The notes: generated by a model not told the origin, from the sequence alone. Numbered from the stretch's first letter, positions 34,398-44,426 are shown. The stretch: DNA of 64,000 nt from Emticicia oligotrophica DSM 17448 (GCF_000263195.1 NC_018748.1:1612001-1676000), one strand, 5' to 3'. A program made the numbers and translations.

Positions 34398-34619
34398 CGT
34401 TAAGAGTAAAATTATTGATAATCAATTAGTTATGTTTATGGCATAAGTTTTGGCATATAGGTATTGCTGTTTAATTTAGGGTTTGGACAGTAATACACAA
34501 AATTATGAAAAAGCTTTTTTGCCTGACGATTAAATGAATAAACTAAAAGATTGAAGTATCAATTTGATAGTCAAAATTTCAAGAAAAAAATATCGTCCAT
34601 GCAACTTTTATGAAAAAAG

Positions 34620-34737
34620 ATTGTCGTTTCCGAAATTACTTTTTGTAACCTTTTCAAAGTAAGTAGGTATTCATAATTGCTTAATAAATGTTAAAAACAG
34701 TTTTGTTAACTTTTATTAATACCTACCAAACGACAAT
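34620..34737. promoter_or_regulatory. Nested inverted repeats upstream of the DUF5916 gene
   Basis: Outer arms ATTGTCGTTT (34620-34629) and AAACGACAAT (34728-34737) are perfect. Inside them GTAGGTATTCATAA (34663-34676) pairs with TTATTAATACCTAC (34713-34726) with one mismatch. The last arm ends 6 bases before the TAGTTTTG -7 element. Confidence 0.6.
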
Positions 34738-34743
34738 TACTGG

Positions 34744-34751
34744 TAGTTTTG
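34744..34751 (+). promoter_or_regulatory. -7 element TAGTTTTG of the DUF5916 gene
   Basis: Exact TAnnTTTG match 36 bases before the ATG at 34787. Confidence 0.5.
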
Positions 34752-34786
34752 TGCCCCAAGCACAGAACTATACAAAAACAACAATT

Positions 34787-37267
34787 ATGAAAAAGCTATT
34801 TTTACTATTTCTGGTGCAGTTTTGCATCAGTGTACACTACTCGTTTGCCCAAGCAACAACACCCCGTTCGCTTCCTGCCAAACGTACAAACAAACCCGTA
34901 ATCATTGATGGTAAACTGAATGACTTGGCTTGGCAAGATGCCGCCAAAGCTGATGATTACACTGAATTTCGACCTGTGATTGGTCGAAAAGAAGAGAAGG
35001 GAAATCATACCGAAACTTTTTTGATGTATGATGACGCTGGGATTTATTTTGGCGGCACTTGCTTCGAACGAAATGTAGATAGCATTGCGAAGGAATTGGC
35101 AGGACGAGATGGTTTCGGAATGAACGATTATATTGGTTTAATTTTCGATACTTATAATGACAAACTTAATGGTTTTGAGTATTTCGTTACACCACTCGGC
35201 GAACAGTGGGATGCCAAAATGACACCCAACCAGAATGATAATAATGGAGGTGAAGATTTTAGTTGGAATGCTGTGTGGAAAAGTGCAGTGGTGATTCATG
35301 ACAAAGGCTGGAGTTTTGAAATGTTTTTGCCTTATTCGGCCATTCGTTTTAGCAAAGATAAAGTGCAAAATTGGGGCTTAAATATTACCCGAAGAAGGCG
35401 AAAAACTGAGCAACAATATACTTGGAATGCCATTAACCCCAATGTGAATGGATTCTTGACTCAAGAAGGACAATGGACAGGTATTTCTGATATTAAGCCA
35501 CCACTACGTTTGCAGCTGTTTCCGTATTTTTCGGTATATGCAAATCATTTTCCGAGTAATACAACAGAACAAAAAAATTGGACAAATCAGGTTTCGGGAG
35601 GTTTGGATTTAAAGTTAGGTATCAATCAAGCTTTTACGCTTGATGCAACTTTGATTCCTGACTTTGGACAAGTGCAAAGCGATAACAAAGTGTTGAATCT
35701 TACGCCTTTTGAGGTGAAATTCAACGAATATCGTTCTTTTTTTACGGAAGGTACTGAGCTTTTCAACAAAGGGAATTTGTTTTATTCTCGCCGTATTGGT
35801 GGCACGCCTATTCATCTTTATGATGCTTATGACGATGTAAAATCAAATGAAAGAATGTTGAAAAATCCTACAGAAGCAAAGTTAATTAATGCTTCTAAAA
35901 TATCGGGGCGAACTAAAAATGGTTTAGGAGTTGGGGTTTTAAACGCCATCACGCAAGCTCAATATGCTACTATTGAGAATATCGAAACTGGTGAAATTCG
36001 TAAGTTTCAAACCAATCCTACTACGAATTATAATCTTTTCGTACTTGACCAAACTTTCAAGCATAATTCGAGTGTAAGTTTTATCAATACTAATGTTACA
36101 AGAGGTGGAAATGATTATAATGCTAATGTAAGTGCTGCACTTTTTAGTTTTAATGATAAGAAAAACACTTATAATATTTCGGGAAATGCTTCGACGAGTT
36201 ACCTGAAATATAAAACTCCCGATAGTGAAAATTCTTTAGGATATAGCCATACATTGAGTGTCGGTAAAACCAGTGGACGTTTTAATTTTAATGTTTCGCA
36301 ATCACTTACTGATACTAAGTATACCAGCAATGATTTGGGGTATTTTACCAATAATAACTTCATCAATCATAACTTTTATATAGGCTACCGATATACAGAA
36401 CCTAAGGGTTGGTATAACCGACTTTTCTTTAATATTAATGGAGGTTTGAGTAATTTATATGCTCCAATTGGTGATATAAAAAGTAAATACCAAAATGCTC
36501 GTATCAACTTCAACCTGAATGCCCAAACGAAGAAATTGATTTGGTTTGGTATGTTTGCCAACTTTAATCCAGCTCAGAATGATTTCTATGAGCCTCGTAC
36601 CATGGGACATGTGTATAAACGTGGAAAAAGTGTGGCGTTTGGTAGTTGGATAGAAACAAATGCGGCCAAGAAGTACTCAGTAAGTGCAGAGTTTTTTGAG
36701 CGTATTTTCTTGAATTTTTACAACCTAAGCGGAACAGATATTTCATTGAGTCAGAAATATCGTTTCAATAGTAAGTTTTCGATTGAACACCAAATTGGCT
36801 TCATGCCTCGTCCAAGAAGTTTAGGGTATACAACAACATTGAGCGAAAATGATATTCTATTTGCCGTTAGAAAGGTAAGCACTGTCGATAATGTATTGAA
36901 TCTTAAGTATAGTTTTACCAATAAAATGGGACTAACATTTAGAGCCCGACATTACGTAAGTGTAGTAGATAACAAAGAGTTTTATTCGCTCAATAAAGAT
37001 GGCTCTTTAAGTACCAAAACGGGCTTGACAGAAAAGTATAACCGAAATGTAAATTACTTTAATATTGACATGGTTTATACTTGGCAGTTTGCCCCCGGAA
37101 GTTTCTTGAATGTAGTTTGGAAAGATGCGGGCTTTATGAGTTCAGATATTGCCAATACACGTTACTTTGAAAACTTCCAAAATACCTTACAAAGCGATCA
37201 GAATAATAATTTATCAATAAAAGTCATCTATTTTCTCGATTATTTGCAGTTGAAGCAAAAGATGTAG
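34787..37267 (+). CDS. DUF5916 outer-membrane protein with N-terminal sugar-binding-like domain
   Basis: An 826-residue protein. The ATG at 34787 gives a clean Sec signal (MKKLFLLFLVQF...SFAQ). Residues about 30-220 look like a CBM9-like domain (PVIIDGKLNDLAWQDA...AIYFGGTCFE). The rest is DUF5916, with many alternating beta-strands to the end (GFFTEGTELFN; YSRRIGG), as expected of an outer-membrane beta-barrel. Function unknown; similar proteins sit near peptidase or transport genes. Here an ABC ATPase and a TolC homologue follow in the same direction. Upstream DNA is strongly palindromic, so regulation is likely. Confidence 0.83.
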   Translation: MKKLFLLFLVQFCISVHYSFAQATTPRSLPAKRTNKPVIIDGKLNDLAWQDAAKADDYTEFRPVIGRKEEKGNHTETFLMYDDAGIYFGGTCFERNVDSIAKELAGRDGFGMNDYIGLIFDTYNDKLNGFEYFVTPLGEQWDAKMTPNQNDNNGGEDFSWNAVWKSAVVIHDKGWSFEMFLPYSAIRFSKDKVQNWGLNITRRRRKTEQQYTWNAINPNVNGFLTQEGQWTGISDIKPPLRLQLFPYFSVYANHFPSNTTEQKNWTNQVSGGLDLKLGINQAFTLDATLIPDFGQVQSDNKVLNLTPFEVKFNEYRSFFTEGTELFNKGNLFYSRRIGGTPIHLYDAYDDVKSNERMLKNPTEAKLINASKISGRTKNGLGVGVLNAITQAQYATIENIETGEIRKFQTNPTTNYNLFVLDQTFKHNSSVSFINTNVTRGGNDYNANVSAALFSFNDKKNTYNISGNASTSYLKYKTPDSENSLGYSHTLSVGKTSGRFNFNVSQSLTDTKYTSNDLGYFTNNNFINHNFYIGYRYTEPKGWYNRLFFNINGGLSNLYAPIGDIKSKYQNARINFNLNAQTKKLIWFGMFANFNPAQNDFYEPRTMGHVYKRGKSVAFGSWIETNAAKKYSVSAEFFERIFLNFYNLSGTDISLSQKYRFNSKFSIEHQIGFMPRPRSLGYTTTLSENDILFAVRKVSTVDNVLNLKYSFTNKMGLTFRARHYVSVVDNKEFYSLNKDGSLSTKTGLTEKYNRNVNYFNIDMVYTWQFAPGSFLNVVWKDAGFMSSDIANTRYFENFQNTLQSDQNNNLSIKVIYFLDYLQLKQKM

Positions 37268-37294
37268 ATGGCAATAGACCAGTAAACAAAACCA

Positions 37295-37963
37295 ATGATT
37301 CAACTACGAAATATTTCTAAGTATTATCCCGCAGGATTTGGCAAAACATATGTGCTAAGAAACATTAATCTTGATATCAATCAAGGAGAATTTGTTTCAA
37401 TCATGGGGCCTTCAGGGTCGGGAAAATCAACCCTTCTTCATATCTTAGGATTACTCGAAGAAGCCTCAGAAGGAGAATATTTATTAGAAGAAACATCGGT
37501 TCAGAAGCTTTCCGAAAAGAAACGCACCGAGCTACATCGTAGTAGCATTGGTTTTGTTTTTCAGGCCTATCATTTAATTGATGAACTTACGGTTTATGAA
37601 AACATCGAAACACCACTTCTTTATAAAGGGCAGTCTTCGTCAGAGCGTAAAAGCCGAGTGGCTGATGTACTCGACCGCTTTAATATCGTAGCAAAAAAAG
37701 ACCTTTTCCCGTCGCAACTTTCGGGTGGGCAGCAACAACTTGTGGGTATTGCCAGAGCAATTGTTGCCGAACCTAAAATTATCTTCGCCGATGAGCCAAC
37801 AGGAAATCTTCACTCTGAGCAAGCTCAACAAATTATGGAGTTATTTCGTGAATTGAACCAAAAAGATGGGGTAACTATCGTACAAGTAACCCATTCCGAA
37901 GTTAATGCCGAATATGGAAATAGAATTATAAGATTAAAAGATGGTTGGATAGATGCACCTTAA
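37295..37963 (+). CDS. ABC transporter ATP-binding protein, MacB/LolD type
   Basis: A 222-residue ATPase with Walker [10 protein letters not shown] (about 39-47), Q-loop [11 protein letters not shown], signature LSGGQQQ, Walker [12 protein letters not shown] and H-loop THS. The pattern matches the MacB/LolD/FtsE class, which moves lipoproteins, peptides or antibiotics through the envelope or drives mechanotransmission. It lies 27 bases after the DUF5916 gene and 56 before a TolC gene. No permease gene is adjacent. Confidence 0.88.
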   Translation: MIQLRNISKYYPAGFGKTYVLRNINLDINQGEFVSIMGPSGSGKSTLLHILGLLEEASEGEYLLEETSVQKLSEKKRTELHRSSIGFVFQAYHLIDELTVYENIETPLLYKGQSSSERKSRVADVLDRFNIVAKKDLFPSQLSGGQQQLVGIARAIVAEPKIIFADEPTGNLHSEQAQQIMELFRELNQKDGVTIVQVTHSEVNAEYGNRIIRLKDGWIDAP

Positions 37964-38019
37964 TCTTAGGAGGAGAATTGCAATCTTTTTTTGATGAACG
38001 CTTATAATTTCTAGTATTT

Positions 38020-39360
38020 ATGAAAAATATTTTATTAAAAACTTCGCTAATTAGTATACTTTTATTTGCCCAATGTAGCTTTGAAAACTTGGTATTTGGG
38101 CAGGCACTTTCACTAAAAGAATGTGTAGATATTGCCATAAAAAATAATCTTACGTATCGAGAGAGTCAGATTTTGGGCGAAAGTGCCCATGTAGAACTTA
38201 CTCGTGCTAAATCGTCGATGTATCCACAAATTGGTTTTGGTACAGGGCAAGATGTGCGAGTTGGTCGCAGTATTGACCGTTTTACAAACTCCTACATTGA
38301 GCAAGTTTACACCACAAACTTTTTTACTTTACAAGCGTCTATGTTGCTTTATAATGGGTTTCAGATAAAAAACCAAGTTCGTCAAAATGAATTATTACGT
38401 GATGCCGGAGCCAAAAATATTGAAGCCGTAAAAAACCGCACCATCATTGGGGTGCTTCAAGCGTATTTGCAAGTATTAGCAACACAAGAATTATTGGAAG
38501 TAAGCAAAAATCAAGTTGAAACTGCCAAAGCTCAGGTCGAACGAGTAAACAAGCAAGTTACAGCAGGCGTAGTGGGACAGACTGAACTTTTTCAAGTACA
38601 ATCACAATTAGTGAATGATGAATTTGCGTTGGTTACTGCCCAAAACAACAATAAATCAGCTAAGCTAACACTTTTTCAATTAATGAATCAACCACCCAAT
38701 AGCATTGCTACTTTTGAAGCCCTCAAAGACGATGCTTTGGTGTATAATGTTGATTTACAGGGCATTGAAAATATATTCGAACAAGCAGCCAATAATTTTC
38801 CTGAGATTAAAGCAGGCGAACTCCGCTTAAAAAGTTTCGATAGTCAGTTAAAAGCAACTCAAGCAAATAATCTTCCGCAAGTAAGTTTATCGGGTGGCTA
38901 TGGCACTTTTTATTCCTCATCAAATAAATCAGAAAACTACTTTACCCAACTCAATGGCACTCGCAGTGGTTCGTTAAGTTTAAATGTCAGTATTCCAATT
39001 TTGGGCCGCTTACAAAACGCTCCACGTGTATCAGCGGTAAAGGTGCAAAAGCAGTTGAGCCAAAATCAATTAAATATTGTTAAGTTACAGCTTCGTCAGG
39101 CAATTGAGCAATCTCATCAATTACTTTCAGCAGCTTCTGAGCGTTATAAAGTAGCCACCAATCAAGTAAGTATTTTGGAGCAAAATATCAAGGCTGTAGA
39201 AAGCAGAATCAATGCAGGAACAGTTAATTATTTAGAATACATGCTGGCAAAAACTAACTTTGATAGAGCGAAATCAAACCTCGTTCAAGCCAAATATGAG
39301 TTTTTATTACAAAAGAAAATCCTAGACTTCTATCGCAACGGCGAATGGAGAATTGAGTAG
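38020..39360 (+). CDS. TolC-family outer-membrane channel protein
   Basis: A 446-residue outer-membrane efflux protein with a Sec signal ending VFGQ at about residue 28. The two internal repeats of the TolC fold are visible: ALSLKECVDIAIKNNLTYRES at the start of the first and PEIKAGELRLKSFDSQLKATQANNLPQVSLSGGYG at the start of the second, with coiled-coil stretches between. It would form the trimeric exit duct of an efflux or type I secretion pump. Its partner could be the ABC ATPase next door, with membrane-fusion and permease subunits encoded elsewhere. Confidence 0.9.
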   Translation: MKNILLKTSLISILLFAQCSFENLVFGQALSLKECVDIAIKNNLTYRESQILGESAHVELTRAKSSMYPQIGFGTGQDVRVGRSIDRFTNSYIEQVYTTNFFTLQASMLLYNGFQIKNQVRQNELLRDAGAKNIEAVKNRTIIGVLQAYLQVLATQELLEVSKNQVETAKAQVERVNKQVTAGVVGQTELFQVQSQLVNDEFALVTAQNNNKSAKLTLFQLMNQPPNSIATFEALKDDALVYNVDLQGIENIFEQAANNFPEIKAGELRLKSFDSQLKATQANNLPQVSLSGGYGTFYSSSNKSENYFTQLNGTRSGSLSLNVSIPILGRLQNAPRVSAVKVQKQLSQNQLNIVKLQLRQAIEQSHQLLSAASERYKVATNQVSILEQNIKAVESRINAGTVNYLEYMLAKTNFDRAKSNLVQAKYEFLLQKKILDFYRNGEWRIE

Positions 39361-39366
39361 TTTTAC

Positions 39367-39402
39367 AGTTCACAGAATGTTTCCTCAAACATTCTGTGAA
39401 CT
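39367..39402 (+). terminator. Perfect 16-bp hairpin after the TolC gene
   Basis: AGTTCACAGAATGTTT, loop CCTC, exact complement to 39402, six bases after the stop. No T run; either a terminator of unusual type or a solitary palindromic repeat. Confidence 0.6.
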
Positions 39403-39443
39403 ACTTTCTAACATTACCTAAAAATTAAATTTTTCGTAGAAAA

Positions 39444-39474
39444 TTGCCGATTTGAAATATTTTCCGTAATTTTG
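39444..39474 (+). promoter_or_regulatory. guaB promoter
   Basis: TTG (39444-39446), 20 bases, then TAATTTTG (39467-39474), close to the Bacteroidota -33/-7 layout. The ATG follows 32 bases later. Confidence 0.65.
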
Positions 39475-39505
39475 TTCGGCAAATAAGTAAACGAAATTAT
39501 TTGCT

Positions 39506-40972
39506 ATGTTAGACTCTTCAAAGTTGCTTTACGAAGCACTCACCTACGACGACGTTCTGCTCGTTCCAGCTTACTCAGAGGTACTTCCACGAGATACGCA
39601 AACTAAAACATTTTTAACTAAGAATATTCAATTAAACATTCCACTTATTTCGGCGGCAATGGATACCGTTACCGAATTCGAAATGGCAGTGGCAATGGCA
39701 CAAGAGGGTGGTATTGGATTTATTCACAAAAACATGACCATCCAGCAGCAAGCTGAGCAGGTGCGTAAAGTAAAACGCTCAGAAAGCGGCATGATTATCG
39801 ACCCAGTTACACTTCCAGAAACTGCAACCGTTGGCGATGCCCTTCGTAGCATGAAAGAGTTTAAGATTGGCGGTATTCCAATTATTGATGAAAACAATAA
39901 GTTAAAAGGTATCATCACTAATCGTGATTTGCGTTTCCAAACTGACCAAAATAAGTCGATTACTGAGGTAATGACCAAAGATAATCTGATTGTTGGCCAC
40001 GAAGGAGCCGGTTTGGCTGAAGCAGAGGAAATTTTACGTAATTATAAAATCGAAAAACTTCCGATTGTAGATAAAGAAAACCGAATCATTGGTTTGATTA
40101 CGTACCGAGATATTTTAAAGAAAAAAGACCGCCCGAATGCTGCTAAAGATAGTTGGGGTCGTTTAATTGCAGGTGCTGCCGTTGGCGTAACGCCAGATAT
40201 TGAAGCTCGTGTAGAAGCCTTGATTAAAGCGGGCGTAGATGTGGTAAGTATTGATACCGCACACGGCCATTCAAAAGGGGTAATAGATACTCTCAAACGT
40301 ATCAAAGCGGCTTTCCCAAAAATTGATGTTATCGTAGGAAATATTGCTACTTACGATGCTGCCGAGGCACTTTCTAAAGCAGGTGCCGATGCTATTAAAG
40401 TTGGAGTAGGCCCAGGTAGTATTTGTACAACCCGCATTATTGCGGGTATTGGAATGCCGCAGCTTTCGGCTGTTTATGAATCTGCCAAAGCGGCTTCTAA
40501 ATATGGTGTTCCAGTGATTGCCGATGGTGGTATTCGTTTCTCTGGCGATATCGTAAAAGCCATTGCAGCAGGAGCAAGCACAATCATGATTGGTTCGCTT
40601 TTAGCAGGAACTGAAGAAGCACCGGGTGAAATGGTTATTTATGAAGGACGTAAATTTAAAACCTATCGTGGAATGGGTTCATTAGAAGCTATGGAAGATG
40701 GTTCGAAAGACCGCTATTTCCAAGATGCAGAAGATGATATCAAGAAACTTGTTCCAGAAGGAATTGTAGGTCGTGTACCATTTAAAGGTCGTGCTGCTGA
40801 GATTATCTACCAAATGGTAGGCGGTTTGAAAGCTGGTATGGGCTATTGTGGTGCTGGCGATATCAAAGGACTCCAACAAGCTAAATTTGTGAAAATTACA
40901 GCTGCGGGTATTAAAGAAAGTCACCCTCACGATATTCAAATTACAAGAGAAGCTCCAAACTATTCGAGATAA
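39506..40972 (+). CDS. guaB: IMP dehydrogenase
   Basis: Oxidises IMP to XMP with NAD, the committed step to GMP. The 488-residue protein has a TIM barrel split by two CBS domains (about 95-215, e.g. [21 protein letters not shown] and [11 protein letters not shown]), the catalytic loop GPGSIC307TTR and the flap with RGMGSLEAM. Works in the same pathway as gmk (GMP to GDP) at the start of the window. Confidence 0.97.
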   Translation: MLDSSKLLYEALTYDDVLLVPAYSEVLPRDTQTKTFLTKNIQLNIPLISAAMDTVTEFEMAVAMAQEGGIGFIHKNMTIQQQAEQVRKVKRSESGMIIDPVTLPETATVGDALRSMKEFKIGGIPIIDENNKLKGIITNRDLRFQTDQNKSITEVMTKDNLIVGHEGAGLAEAEEILRNYKIEKLPIVDKENRIIGLITYRDILKKKDRPNAAKDSWGRLIAGAAVGVTPDIEARVEALIKAGVDVVSIDTAHGHSKGVIDTLKRIKAAFPKIDVIVGNIATYDAAEALSKAGADAIKVGVGPGSICTTRIIAGIGMPQLSAVYESAKAASKYGVPVIADGGIRFSGDIVKAIAAGASTIMIGSLLAGTEEAPGEMVIYEGRKFKTYRGMGSLEAMEDGSKDRYFQDAEDDIKKLVPEGIVGRVPFKGRAAEIIYQMVGGLKAGMGYCGAGDIKGLQQAKFVKITAAGIKESHPHDIQITREAPNYSR

Positions 40973-40988
40973 TTTTTTGTATAGTAAT

Positions 40989-41073
40989 AGAACGCAGATT
41001 TTTACGATTACACCGATTCATTATGATTGTAGAATCATAGTTTATCAGCCGAAGTCATAGAAATCTGCGTTCT
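40989..41073. repeat. Long inverted repeat between guaB and the epimerase gene
   Basis: 13-bp perfect arms AGAACGCAGATTT (40989-41001) and AAATCTGCGTTCT (41061-41073), 59 bases apart, with an inner TATGATT/AATCATA hairpin. Looks like a dispersed intergenic repeat and may also terminate guaB. Confidence 0.6.
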
Positions 41074-41104
41074 TTATTGATATTTCTTCATAAAGATTTA
41101 ACGC

Positions 41105-42115
41105 ATGAATCGAGTTCTTATTACAGGTGCCAATGGCTTAGTAGGTAGTGCTACTACTCGCCGATTTGTAGAAGCGGGTTATCAGGTTTCTGCCTTGTGT
41201 CGTGCAGGAAGTGATTTGTCATTATTAGAGGATATTTTTTATAAAATCAGCATTATTGAAGGTGATGTTTTAGATATTTTTTCACTCGAAAAAGCACTCG
41301 AAAATCAAGACTTTGTCGTTCATACGGCCGCATTAGTTTCTTTTGCACCCAAAGACCGCAATCAGATGTTTAAGGTAAATGTGGAAGGAACTGCAAATGT
41401 GGTAAATATTTGTTTGGAGAAAAAAGTTAAGAAACTTTGTTACATAAGTTCGATTGCAGCATTGGGAAGGCCGACTTCTGCTTCAGAAAAAATCTATGGG
41501 GGCGTGATTGATGAAAAACAAAAATGGGAAGATTCTCCGCTGAACTCTAATTATGCAAAGTCGAAGTTTGAAGGCGAACTTGAAGTGTGGCGTGGAGAAG
41601 CCGAAGGGCTTGCGGTGTTGGTAGTAAATCCTTCTATTATTTTGGGTGAAGGAGATTGGCACAAAAGTAGCACGCAACTATTTAAATATGTTTATGATGA
41701 GAACAAATATTATACCAACGGCAACTTCAACTATGTAGATGTAAAGGATGTAGTTGAGGCAATTTTCCAACTTACGAGCTCAAATATTCAAGGAGAACGC
41801 TTCATTCTCAACGGAGGAACACTCACATATCGTGAGTTTTTCAATAAAATAGCCGCTAATTTTGGTAAAAAAGCCCCTTCAAAGACCTTATCACCCTTCG
41901 CAATCGAACTTCTTTGGCGTATAGAAGCTATAAGAGCATTCATCACAAAAAAGGCCCCACTTATTACAAAAGAAACTGCACATAACTCTCGCACGAAATT
42001 TGCTTATAAAAATGAGAAGATTCAGAAAGCCATTAATTTTAGCTTTACTCCCATTGATGAAACGATTAGTCGAGTAGTCAATTTTCTACAAAAGGAGAAA
42101 TTACACAAAGGGTAA
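41105..42115 (+). CDS. NAD-dependent epimerase/dehydratase family protein (SDR)
   Basis: A 336-residue extended SDR. It has RVLITGANGLVGSA at the N-terminus (NAD binding), DFVVHTAALVSF, a YISSIAALG strand with the catalytic Ser, and the YxxxK pair in NYAKSKFEGE. The pattern resembles 3-beta-hydroxysteroid dehydrogenase or dihydroflavonol-reductase-like SDRs rather than UDP-sugar epimerases. Substrate unknown. It stands alone between an inverted repeat and a TPR gene. Confidence 0.82.
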   Translation: MNRVLITGANGLVGSATTRRFVEAGYQVSALCRAGSDLSLLEDIFYKISIIEGDVLDIFSLEKALENQDFVVHTAALVSFAPKDRNQMFKVNVEGTANVVNICLEKKVKKLCYISSIAALGRPTSASEKIYGGVIDEKQKWEDSPLNSNYAKSKFEGELEVWRGEAEGLAVLVVNPSIILGEGDWHKSSTQLFKYVYDENKYYTNGNFNYVDVKDVVEAIFQLTSSNIQGERFILNGGTLTYREFFNKIAANFGKKAPSKTLSPFAIELLWRIEAIRAFITKKAPLITKETAHNSRTKFAYKNEKIQKAINFSFTPIDETISRVVNFLQKEKLHKG

Positions 42116-42340
42116 AAATCATTTGACTTTCACCAAAAGAACTTTTATTTACAGAAAACTATTGACATTTAATAAATAATATTTACATTTAATCGTTGTT
42201 TTTGTGAATTTTATTGAGTGGTAGCTATTACTGATTAATAGTATTTAGCAAACCTTTATGAGAAATACAACAATATTACCAATAAACGCTAAGGTCCAAA
42301 GGCTGGACTACTTGAACCTTTTGAGTGTAAAAAATTCTAG

Positions 42341-43753
42341 ATGCAACACGAATTCAGTGACAGATTCGATGGTTTTGATGACGCAGATGTAAAAGCATCG
42401 GCCGAACGTTTTGAAGAAATGCTTAAAAGCAAAGAAGCAGTTTTCTTCGATGAGGAGACCTATGAACAATTGTCAGAATACTACTTGAATAATAGCAAGT
42501 GGGATATGGCGATGAAAGCATGCCGCATAGGGTTGCAGCAATACCCATATTCACTCGAACTTCTTCTTGATAAAGTACAGTTACATGCCAATTATGAGCA
42601 GTTTGATGAAGCGATGGAAGTTTTAGATTTGGCTGCAACTTTTAATCCAAATAATAATGAAATTACTTACATGAGGGGGATTATTTGTAATCTCATGGGT
42701 AATTATGAAGAAGCAGTTGAGTATTTTCGTGAGTCTCTTTTGCTATCGGATGAAAAAGAAACAGTTTATTTTCAACTTGCACAAACCTACCAAAATTGGC
42801 AAAAGTTTGAAGAGGCAGCACATTTTTATAAAAAAGCAATTAAACTTAAGTTTCAAGAAGAAGTAGCTTTTTATGAATTGGTTTTTTGTTTAGAGCAAGC
42901 CAATAAATTGGCTGAAAATATAGATTATTTCAAAGAACTTGTTGATAACGACCCTTATTCTCACTTTGCGTGGTTTGCATTAGGAATGTTGTATAGCCGT
43001 TTAGGTAAACATAAAGATGCAGCTTTTGCTTATGATTATGCTGTGACGGTAAAAGAGAATTTTGCTTCAGGTTGGTTCAATTTGGCCCATGCTTACATGA
43101 ATCTCAATAACTTTATTGATGCCAAAGAATGTTATATCAATGTATTGAAATATGAAACGCCAACGGCAGAAGTATTCACCCATTTAGGTGCCGCTTACGA
43201 AAAACTTGAACAATACGACGAAGCTTATAAAAACTACCGAGAAGCAGCAAACTTAGATGAAGCATGGGATGATGCTTGGTTTGGTATGGGTTCGGCTTTA
43301 TACGAACAAGAGAGGTGGTTAGAAAGTATTCAATTTACACAAAAAGCGATTAAACTCAATGAAGCTAATGCCGACTATTGGTTGCTTTTAGGAGATACTG
43401 AGTCGAAATTGGGTAATTTCCTTTCGAGTAATGAAGCATATACCCAAGCTATTGCAATAGACCCTCTGAATCCAGATATTTGGTTAAATTGGTCATTATT
43501 GTTTTTCGAACAAGGACAATACGGAAAAGCATTCGAGATTGTATATGATGGGATAAGCGAAATGCCAGATGATGCCGATTTATTTTATCGAGCAGCTGCT
43601 TATTTGATTTTTGATGGTAGCTATAACGAAGCCTATAAATATCTTGAAACTGGATTAATTTTGGACTATGATGCCCATACGCAGATTTATGATTTCTTCC
43701 CGAATTTAGATACTCAAAAGGCATTATTCAGAATCATTGAACAATATAAATAA
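42341..43753 (+). CDS. Tetratricopeptide repeat protein
   Basis: A 470-residue protein made almost entirely of TPR units (for example ANYEQFDEAMEVLDLAATFNP, GNYEEAVEYFRESLLL, GKHKDAAFAYDYAVTVKENF, EQYDEAYKNYREAANLD), about ten or more repeats. No signal peptide or membrane helix is visible, so a cytoplasmic scaffold is likely. No partner can be named from context. Confidence 0.85.
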   Translation: MQHEFSDRFDGFDDADVKASAERFEEMLKSKEAVFFDEETYEQLSEYYLNNSKWDMAMKACRIGLQQYPYSLELLLDKVQLHANYEQFDEAMEVLDLAATFNPNNNEITYMRGIICNLMGNYEEAVEYFRESLLLSDEKETVYFQLAQTYQNWQKFEEAAHFYKKAIKLKFQEEVAFYELVFCLEQANKLAENIDYFKELVDNDPYSHFAWFALGMLYSRLGKHKDAAFAYDYAVTVKENFASGWFNLAHAYMNLNNFIDAKECYINVLKYETPTAEVFTHLGAAYEKLEQYDEAYKNYREAANLDEAWDDAWFGMGSALYEQERWLESIQFTQKAIKLNEANADYWLLLGDTESKLGNFLSSNEAYTQAIAIDPLNPDIWLNWSLLFFEQGQYGKAFEIVYDGISEMPDDADLFYRAAAYLIFDGSYNEAYKYLETGLILDYDAHTQIYDFFPNLDTQKALFRIIEQYK

Positions 43754-43758
43754 TAAGA

Positions 43759-43787
43759 AAATGGCTCGAACTAAATTCGAGCCATTT
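43759..43787. terminator. Bidirectional terminator
   Basis: 12-bp arms AAATGGCTCGAA/TTCGAGCCATTT around CTAAA, between the convergent TPR and Skp-like genes, with T-rich flank on the plus strand. Confidence 0.75.
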
Positions 43788-43823
43788 GATTTTTGAAGCC
43801 TCATTGATTGTAGGCAACTTCTT

Positions 43824-44426
43824 TTAATCTTTTTTTGGCGGAACTGTGCCCATCTTTATTAAAACTGCATCAGTTAGGTCATCTTTGCCATTATCTGCTG
43901 AATACAGCATGGTTATATTTGATTCACCACTGCTAGCATCCATATTTCTTCTAAATACAAATTTGTAACCTTTTTCGGCTGCTACTGCTTTGATTGCGGC
44001 ATTGGTTTTCTCTCGAATATCGAAGAATTTATCTTGGGCTAATTTTTGTAACTCAGCCTGTGAATTTGCTTGAAAATCTTCAGCCTCCTTTTTTAAGTTT
44101 TGTACTTTTTTGAGTTTAGCATTAAGTGAATCGGTTGTAAGGTTGGTTACATCTTTCATCATTGCTTGATAGATGGCATATTCTTCTTGATAAACTTTAG
44201 CTTTTTGTTCTAATTTTGTTTCGAAAGAAACTCTTTTTGAGGCTAACTCTGCTTGCAGATTCTTTGTTTCCTTTAGGTTCTGTAAGATATAATCTTCATA
44301 AACATAAGCTAGTTTTATACCTTGTACGGCTGGCTTAGGAGATGTTTTGGTTGCAGGTTTTGACGCTTGAGAGAAGCCTAACTGGCTGAATAGTAATATA
44401 ATAGCAACGAGTACTGTTTTTTTCAT
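43824..44426 (-). CDS. OmpH/Skp-family periplasmic chaperone
   Basis: A 200-residue exported protein with a Sec signal (MKKTVLVAIILLFSQLGFSQA). The mature part shows the Skp pattern: IKLAYVYEDYILQNLKETK, a long helical hairpin of charged residues (about 60-140), and KFFDIREKTNAAIKAVAAEKGYKFVF at the C-terminal side. Skp proteins form trimers that carry unfolded outer-membrane proteins to the assembly machine. A TATTTTTG element lies 26 bases upstream. Confidence 0.88.
   Translation of the reverse strand: MKKTVLVAIILLFSQLGFSQASKPATKTSPKPAVQGIKLAYVYEDYILQNLKETKNLQAELASKRVSFETKLEQKAKVYQEEYAIYQAMMKDVTNLTTDSLNAKLKKVQNLKKEAEDFQANSQAELQKLAQDKFFDIREKTNAAIKAVAAEKGYKFVFRRNMDASSGESNITMLYSADNGKDDLTDAVLIKMGTVPPKKD

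Larger units (their letters stand above)
34243..34786. other. 544-base gene-free region upstream of the DUF5916 gene
   Basis: Holds TTGTCCG half-sites at about 34349-34386, a TATTTTTG element (34390-34397), nested inverted repeats (34620-34737) and a second -7 element (34744-34751). No reading frame or RNA gene recognised between 34398 and 34619. Confidence 0.6.

Noticed and set aside
34441-34470. TTGGCATATAGGTATTGCT looks like a sigma-54 promoter
   Set aside because: The GG to GC spacing is 12 bases instead of 10, so it does not fit the -24/-12 layout.
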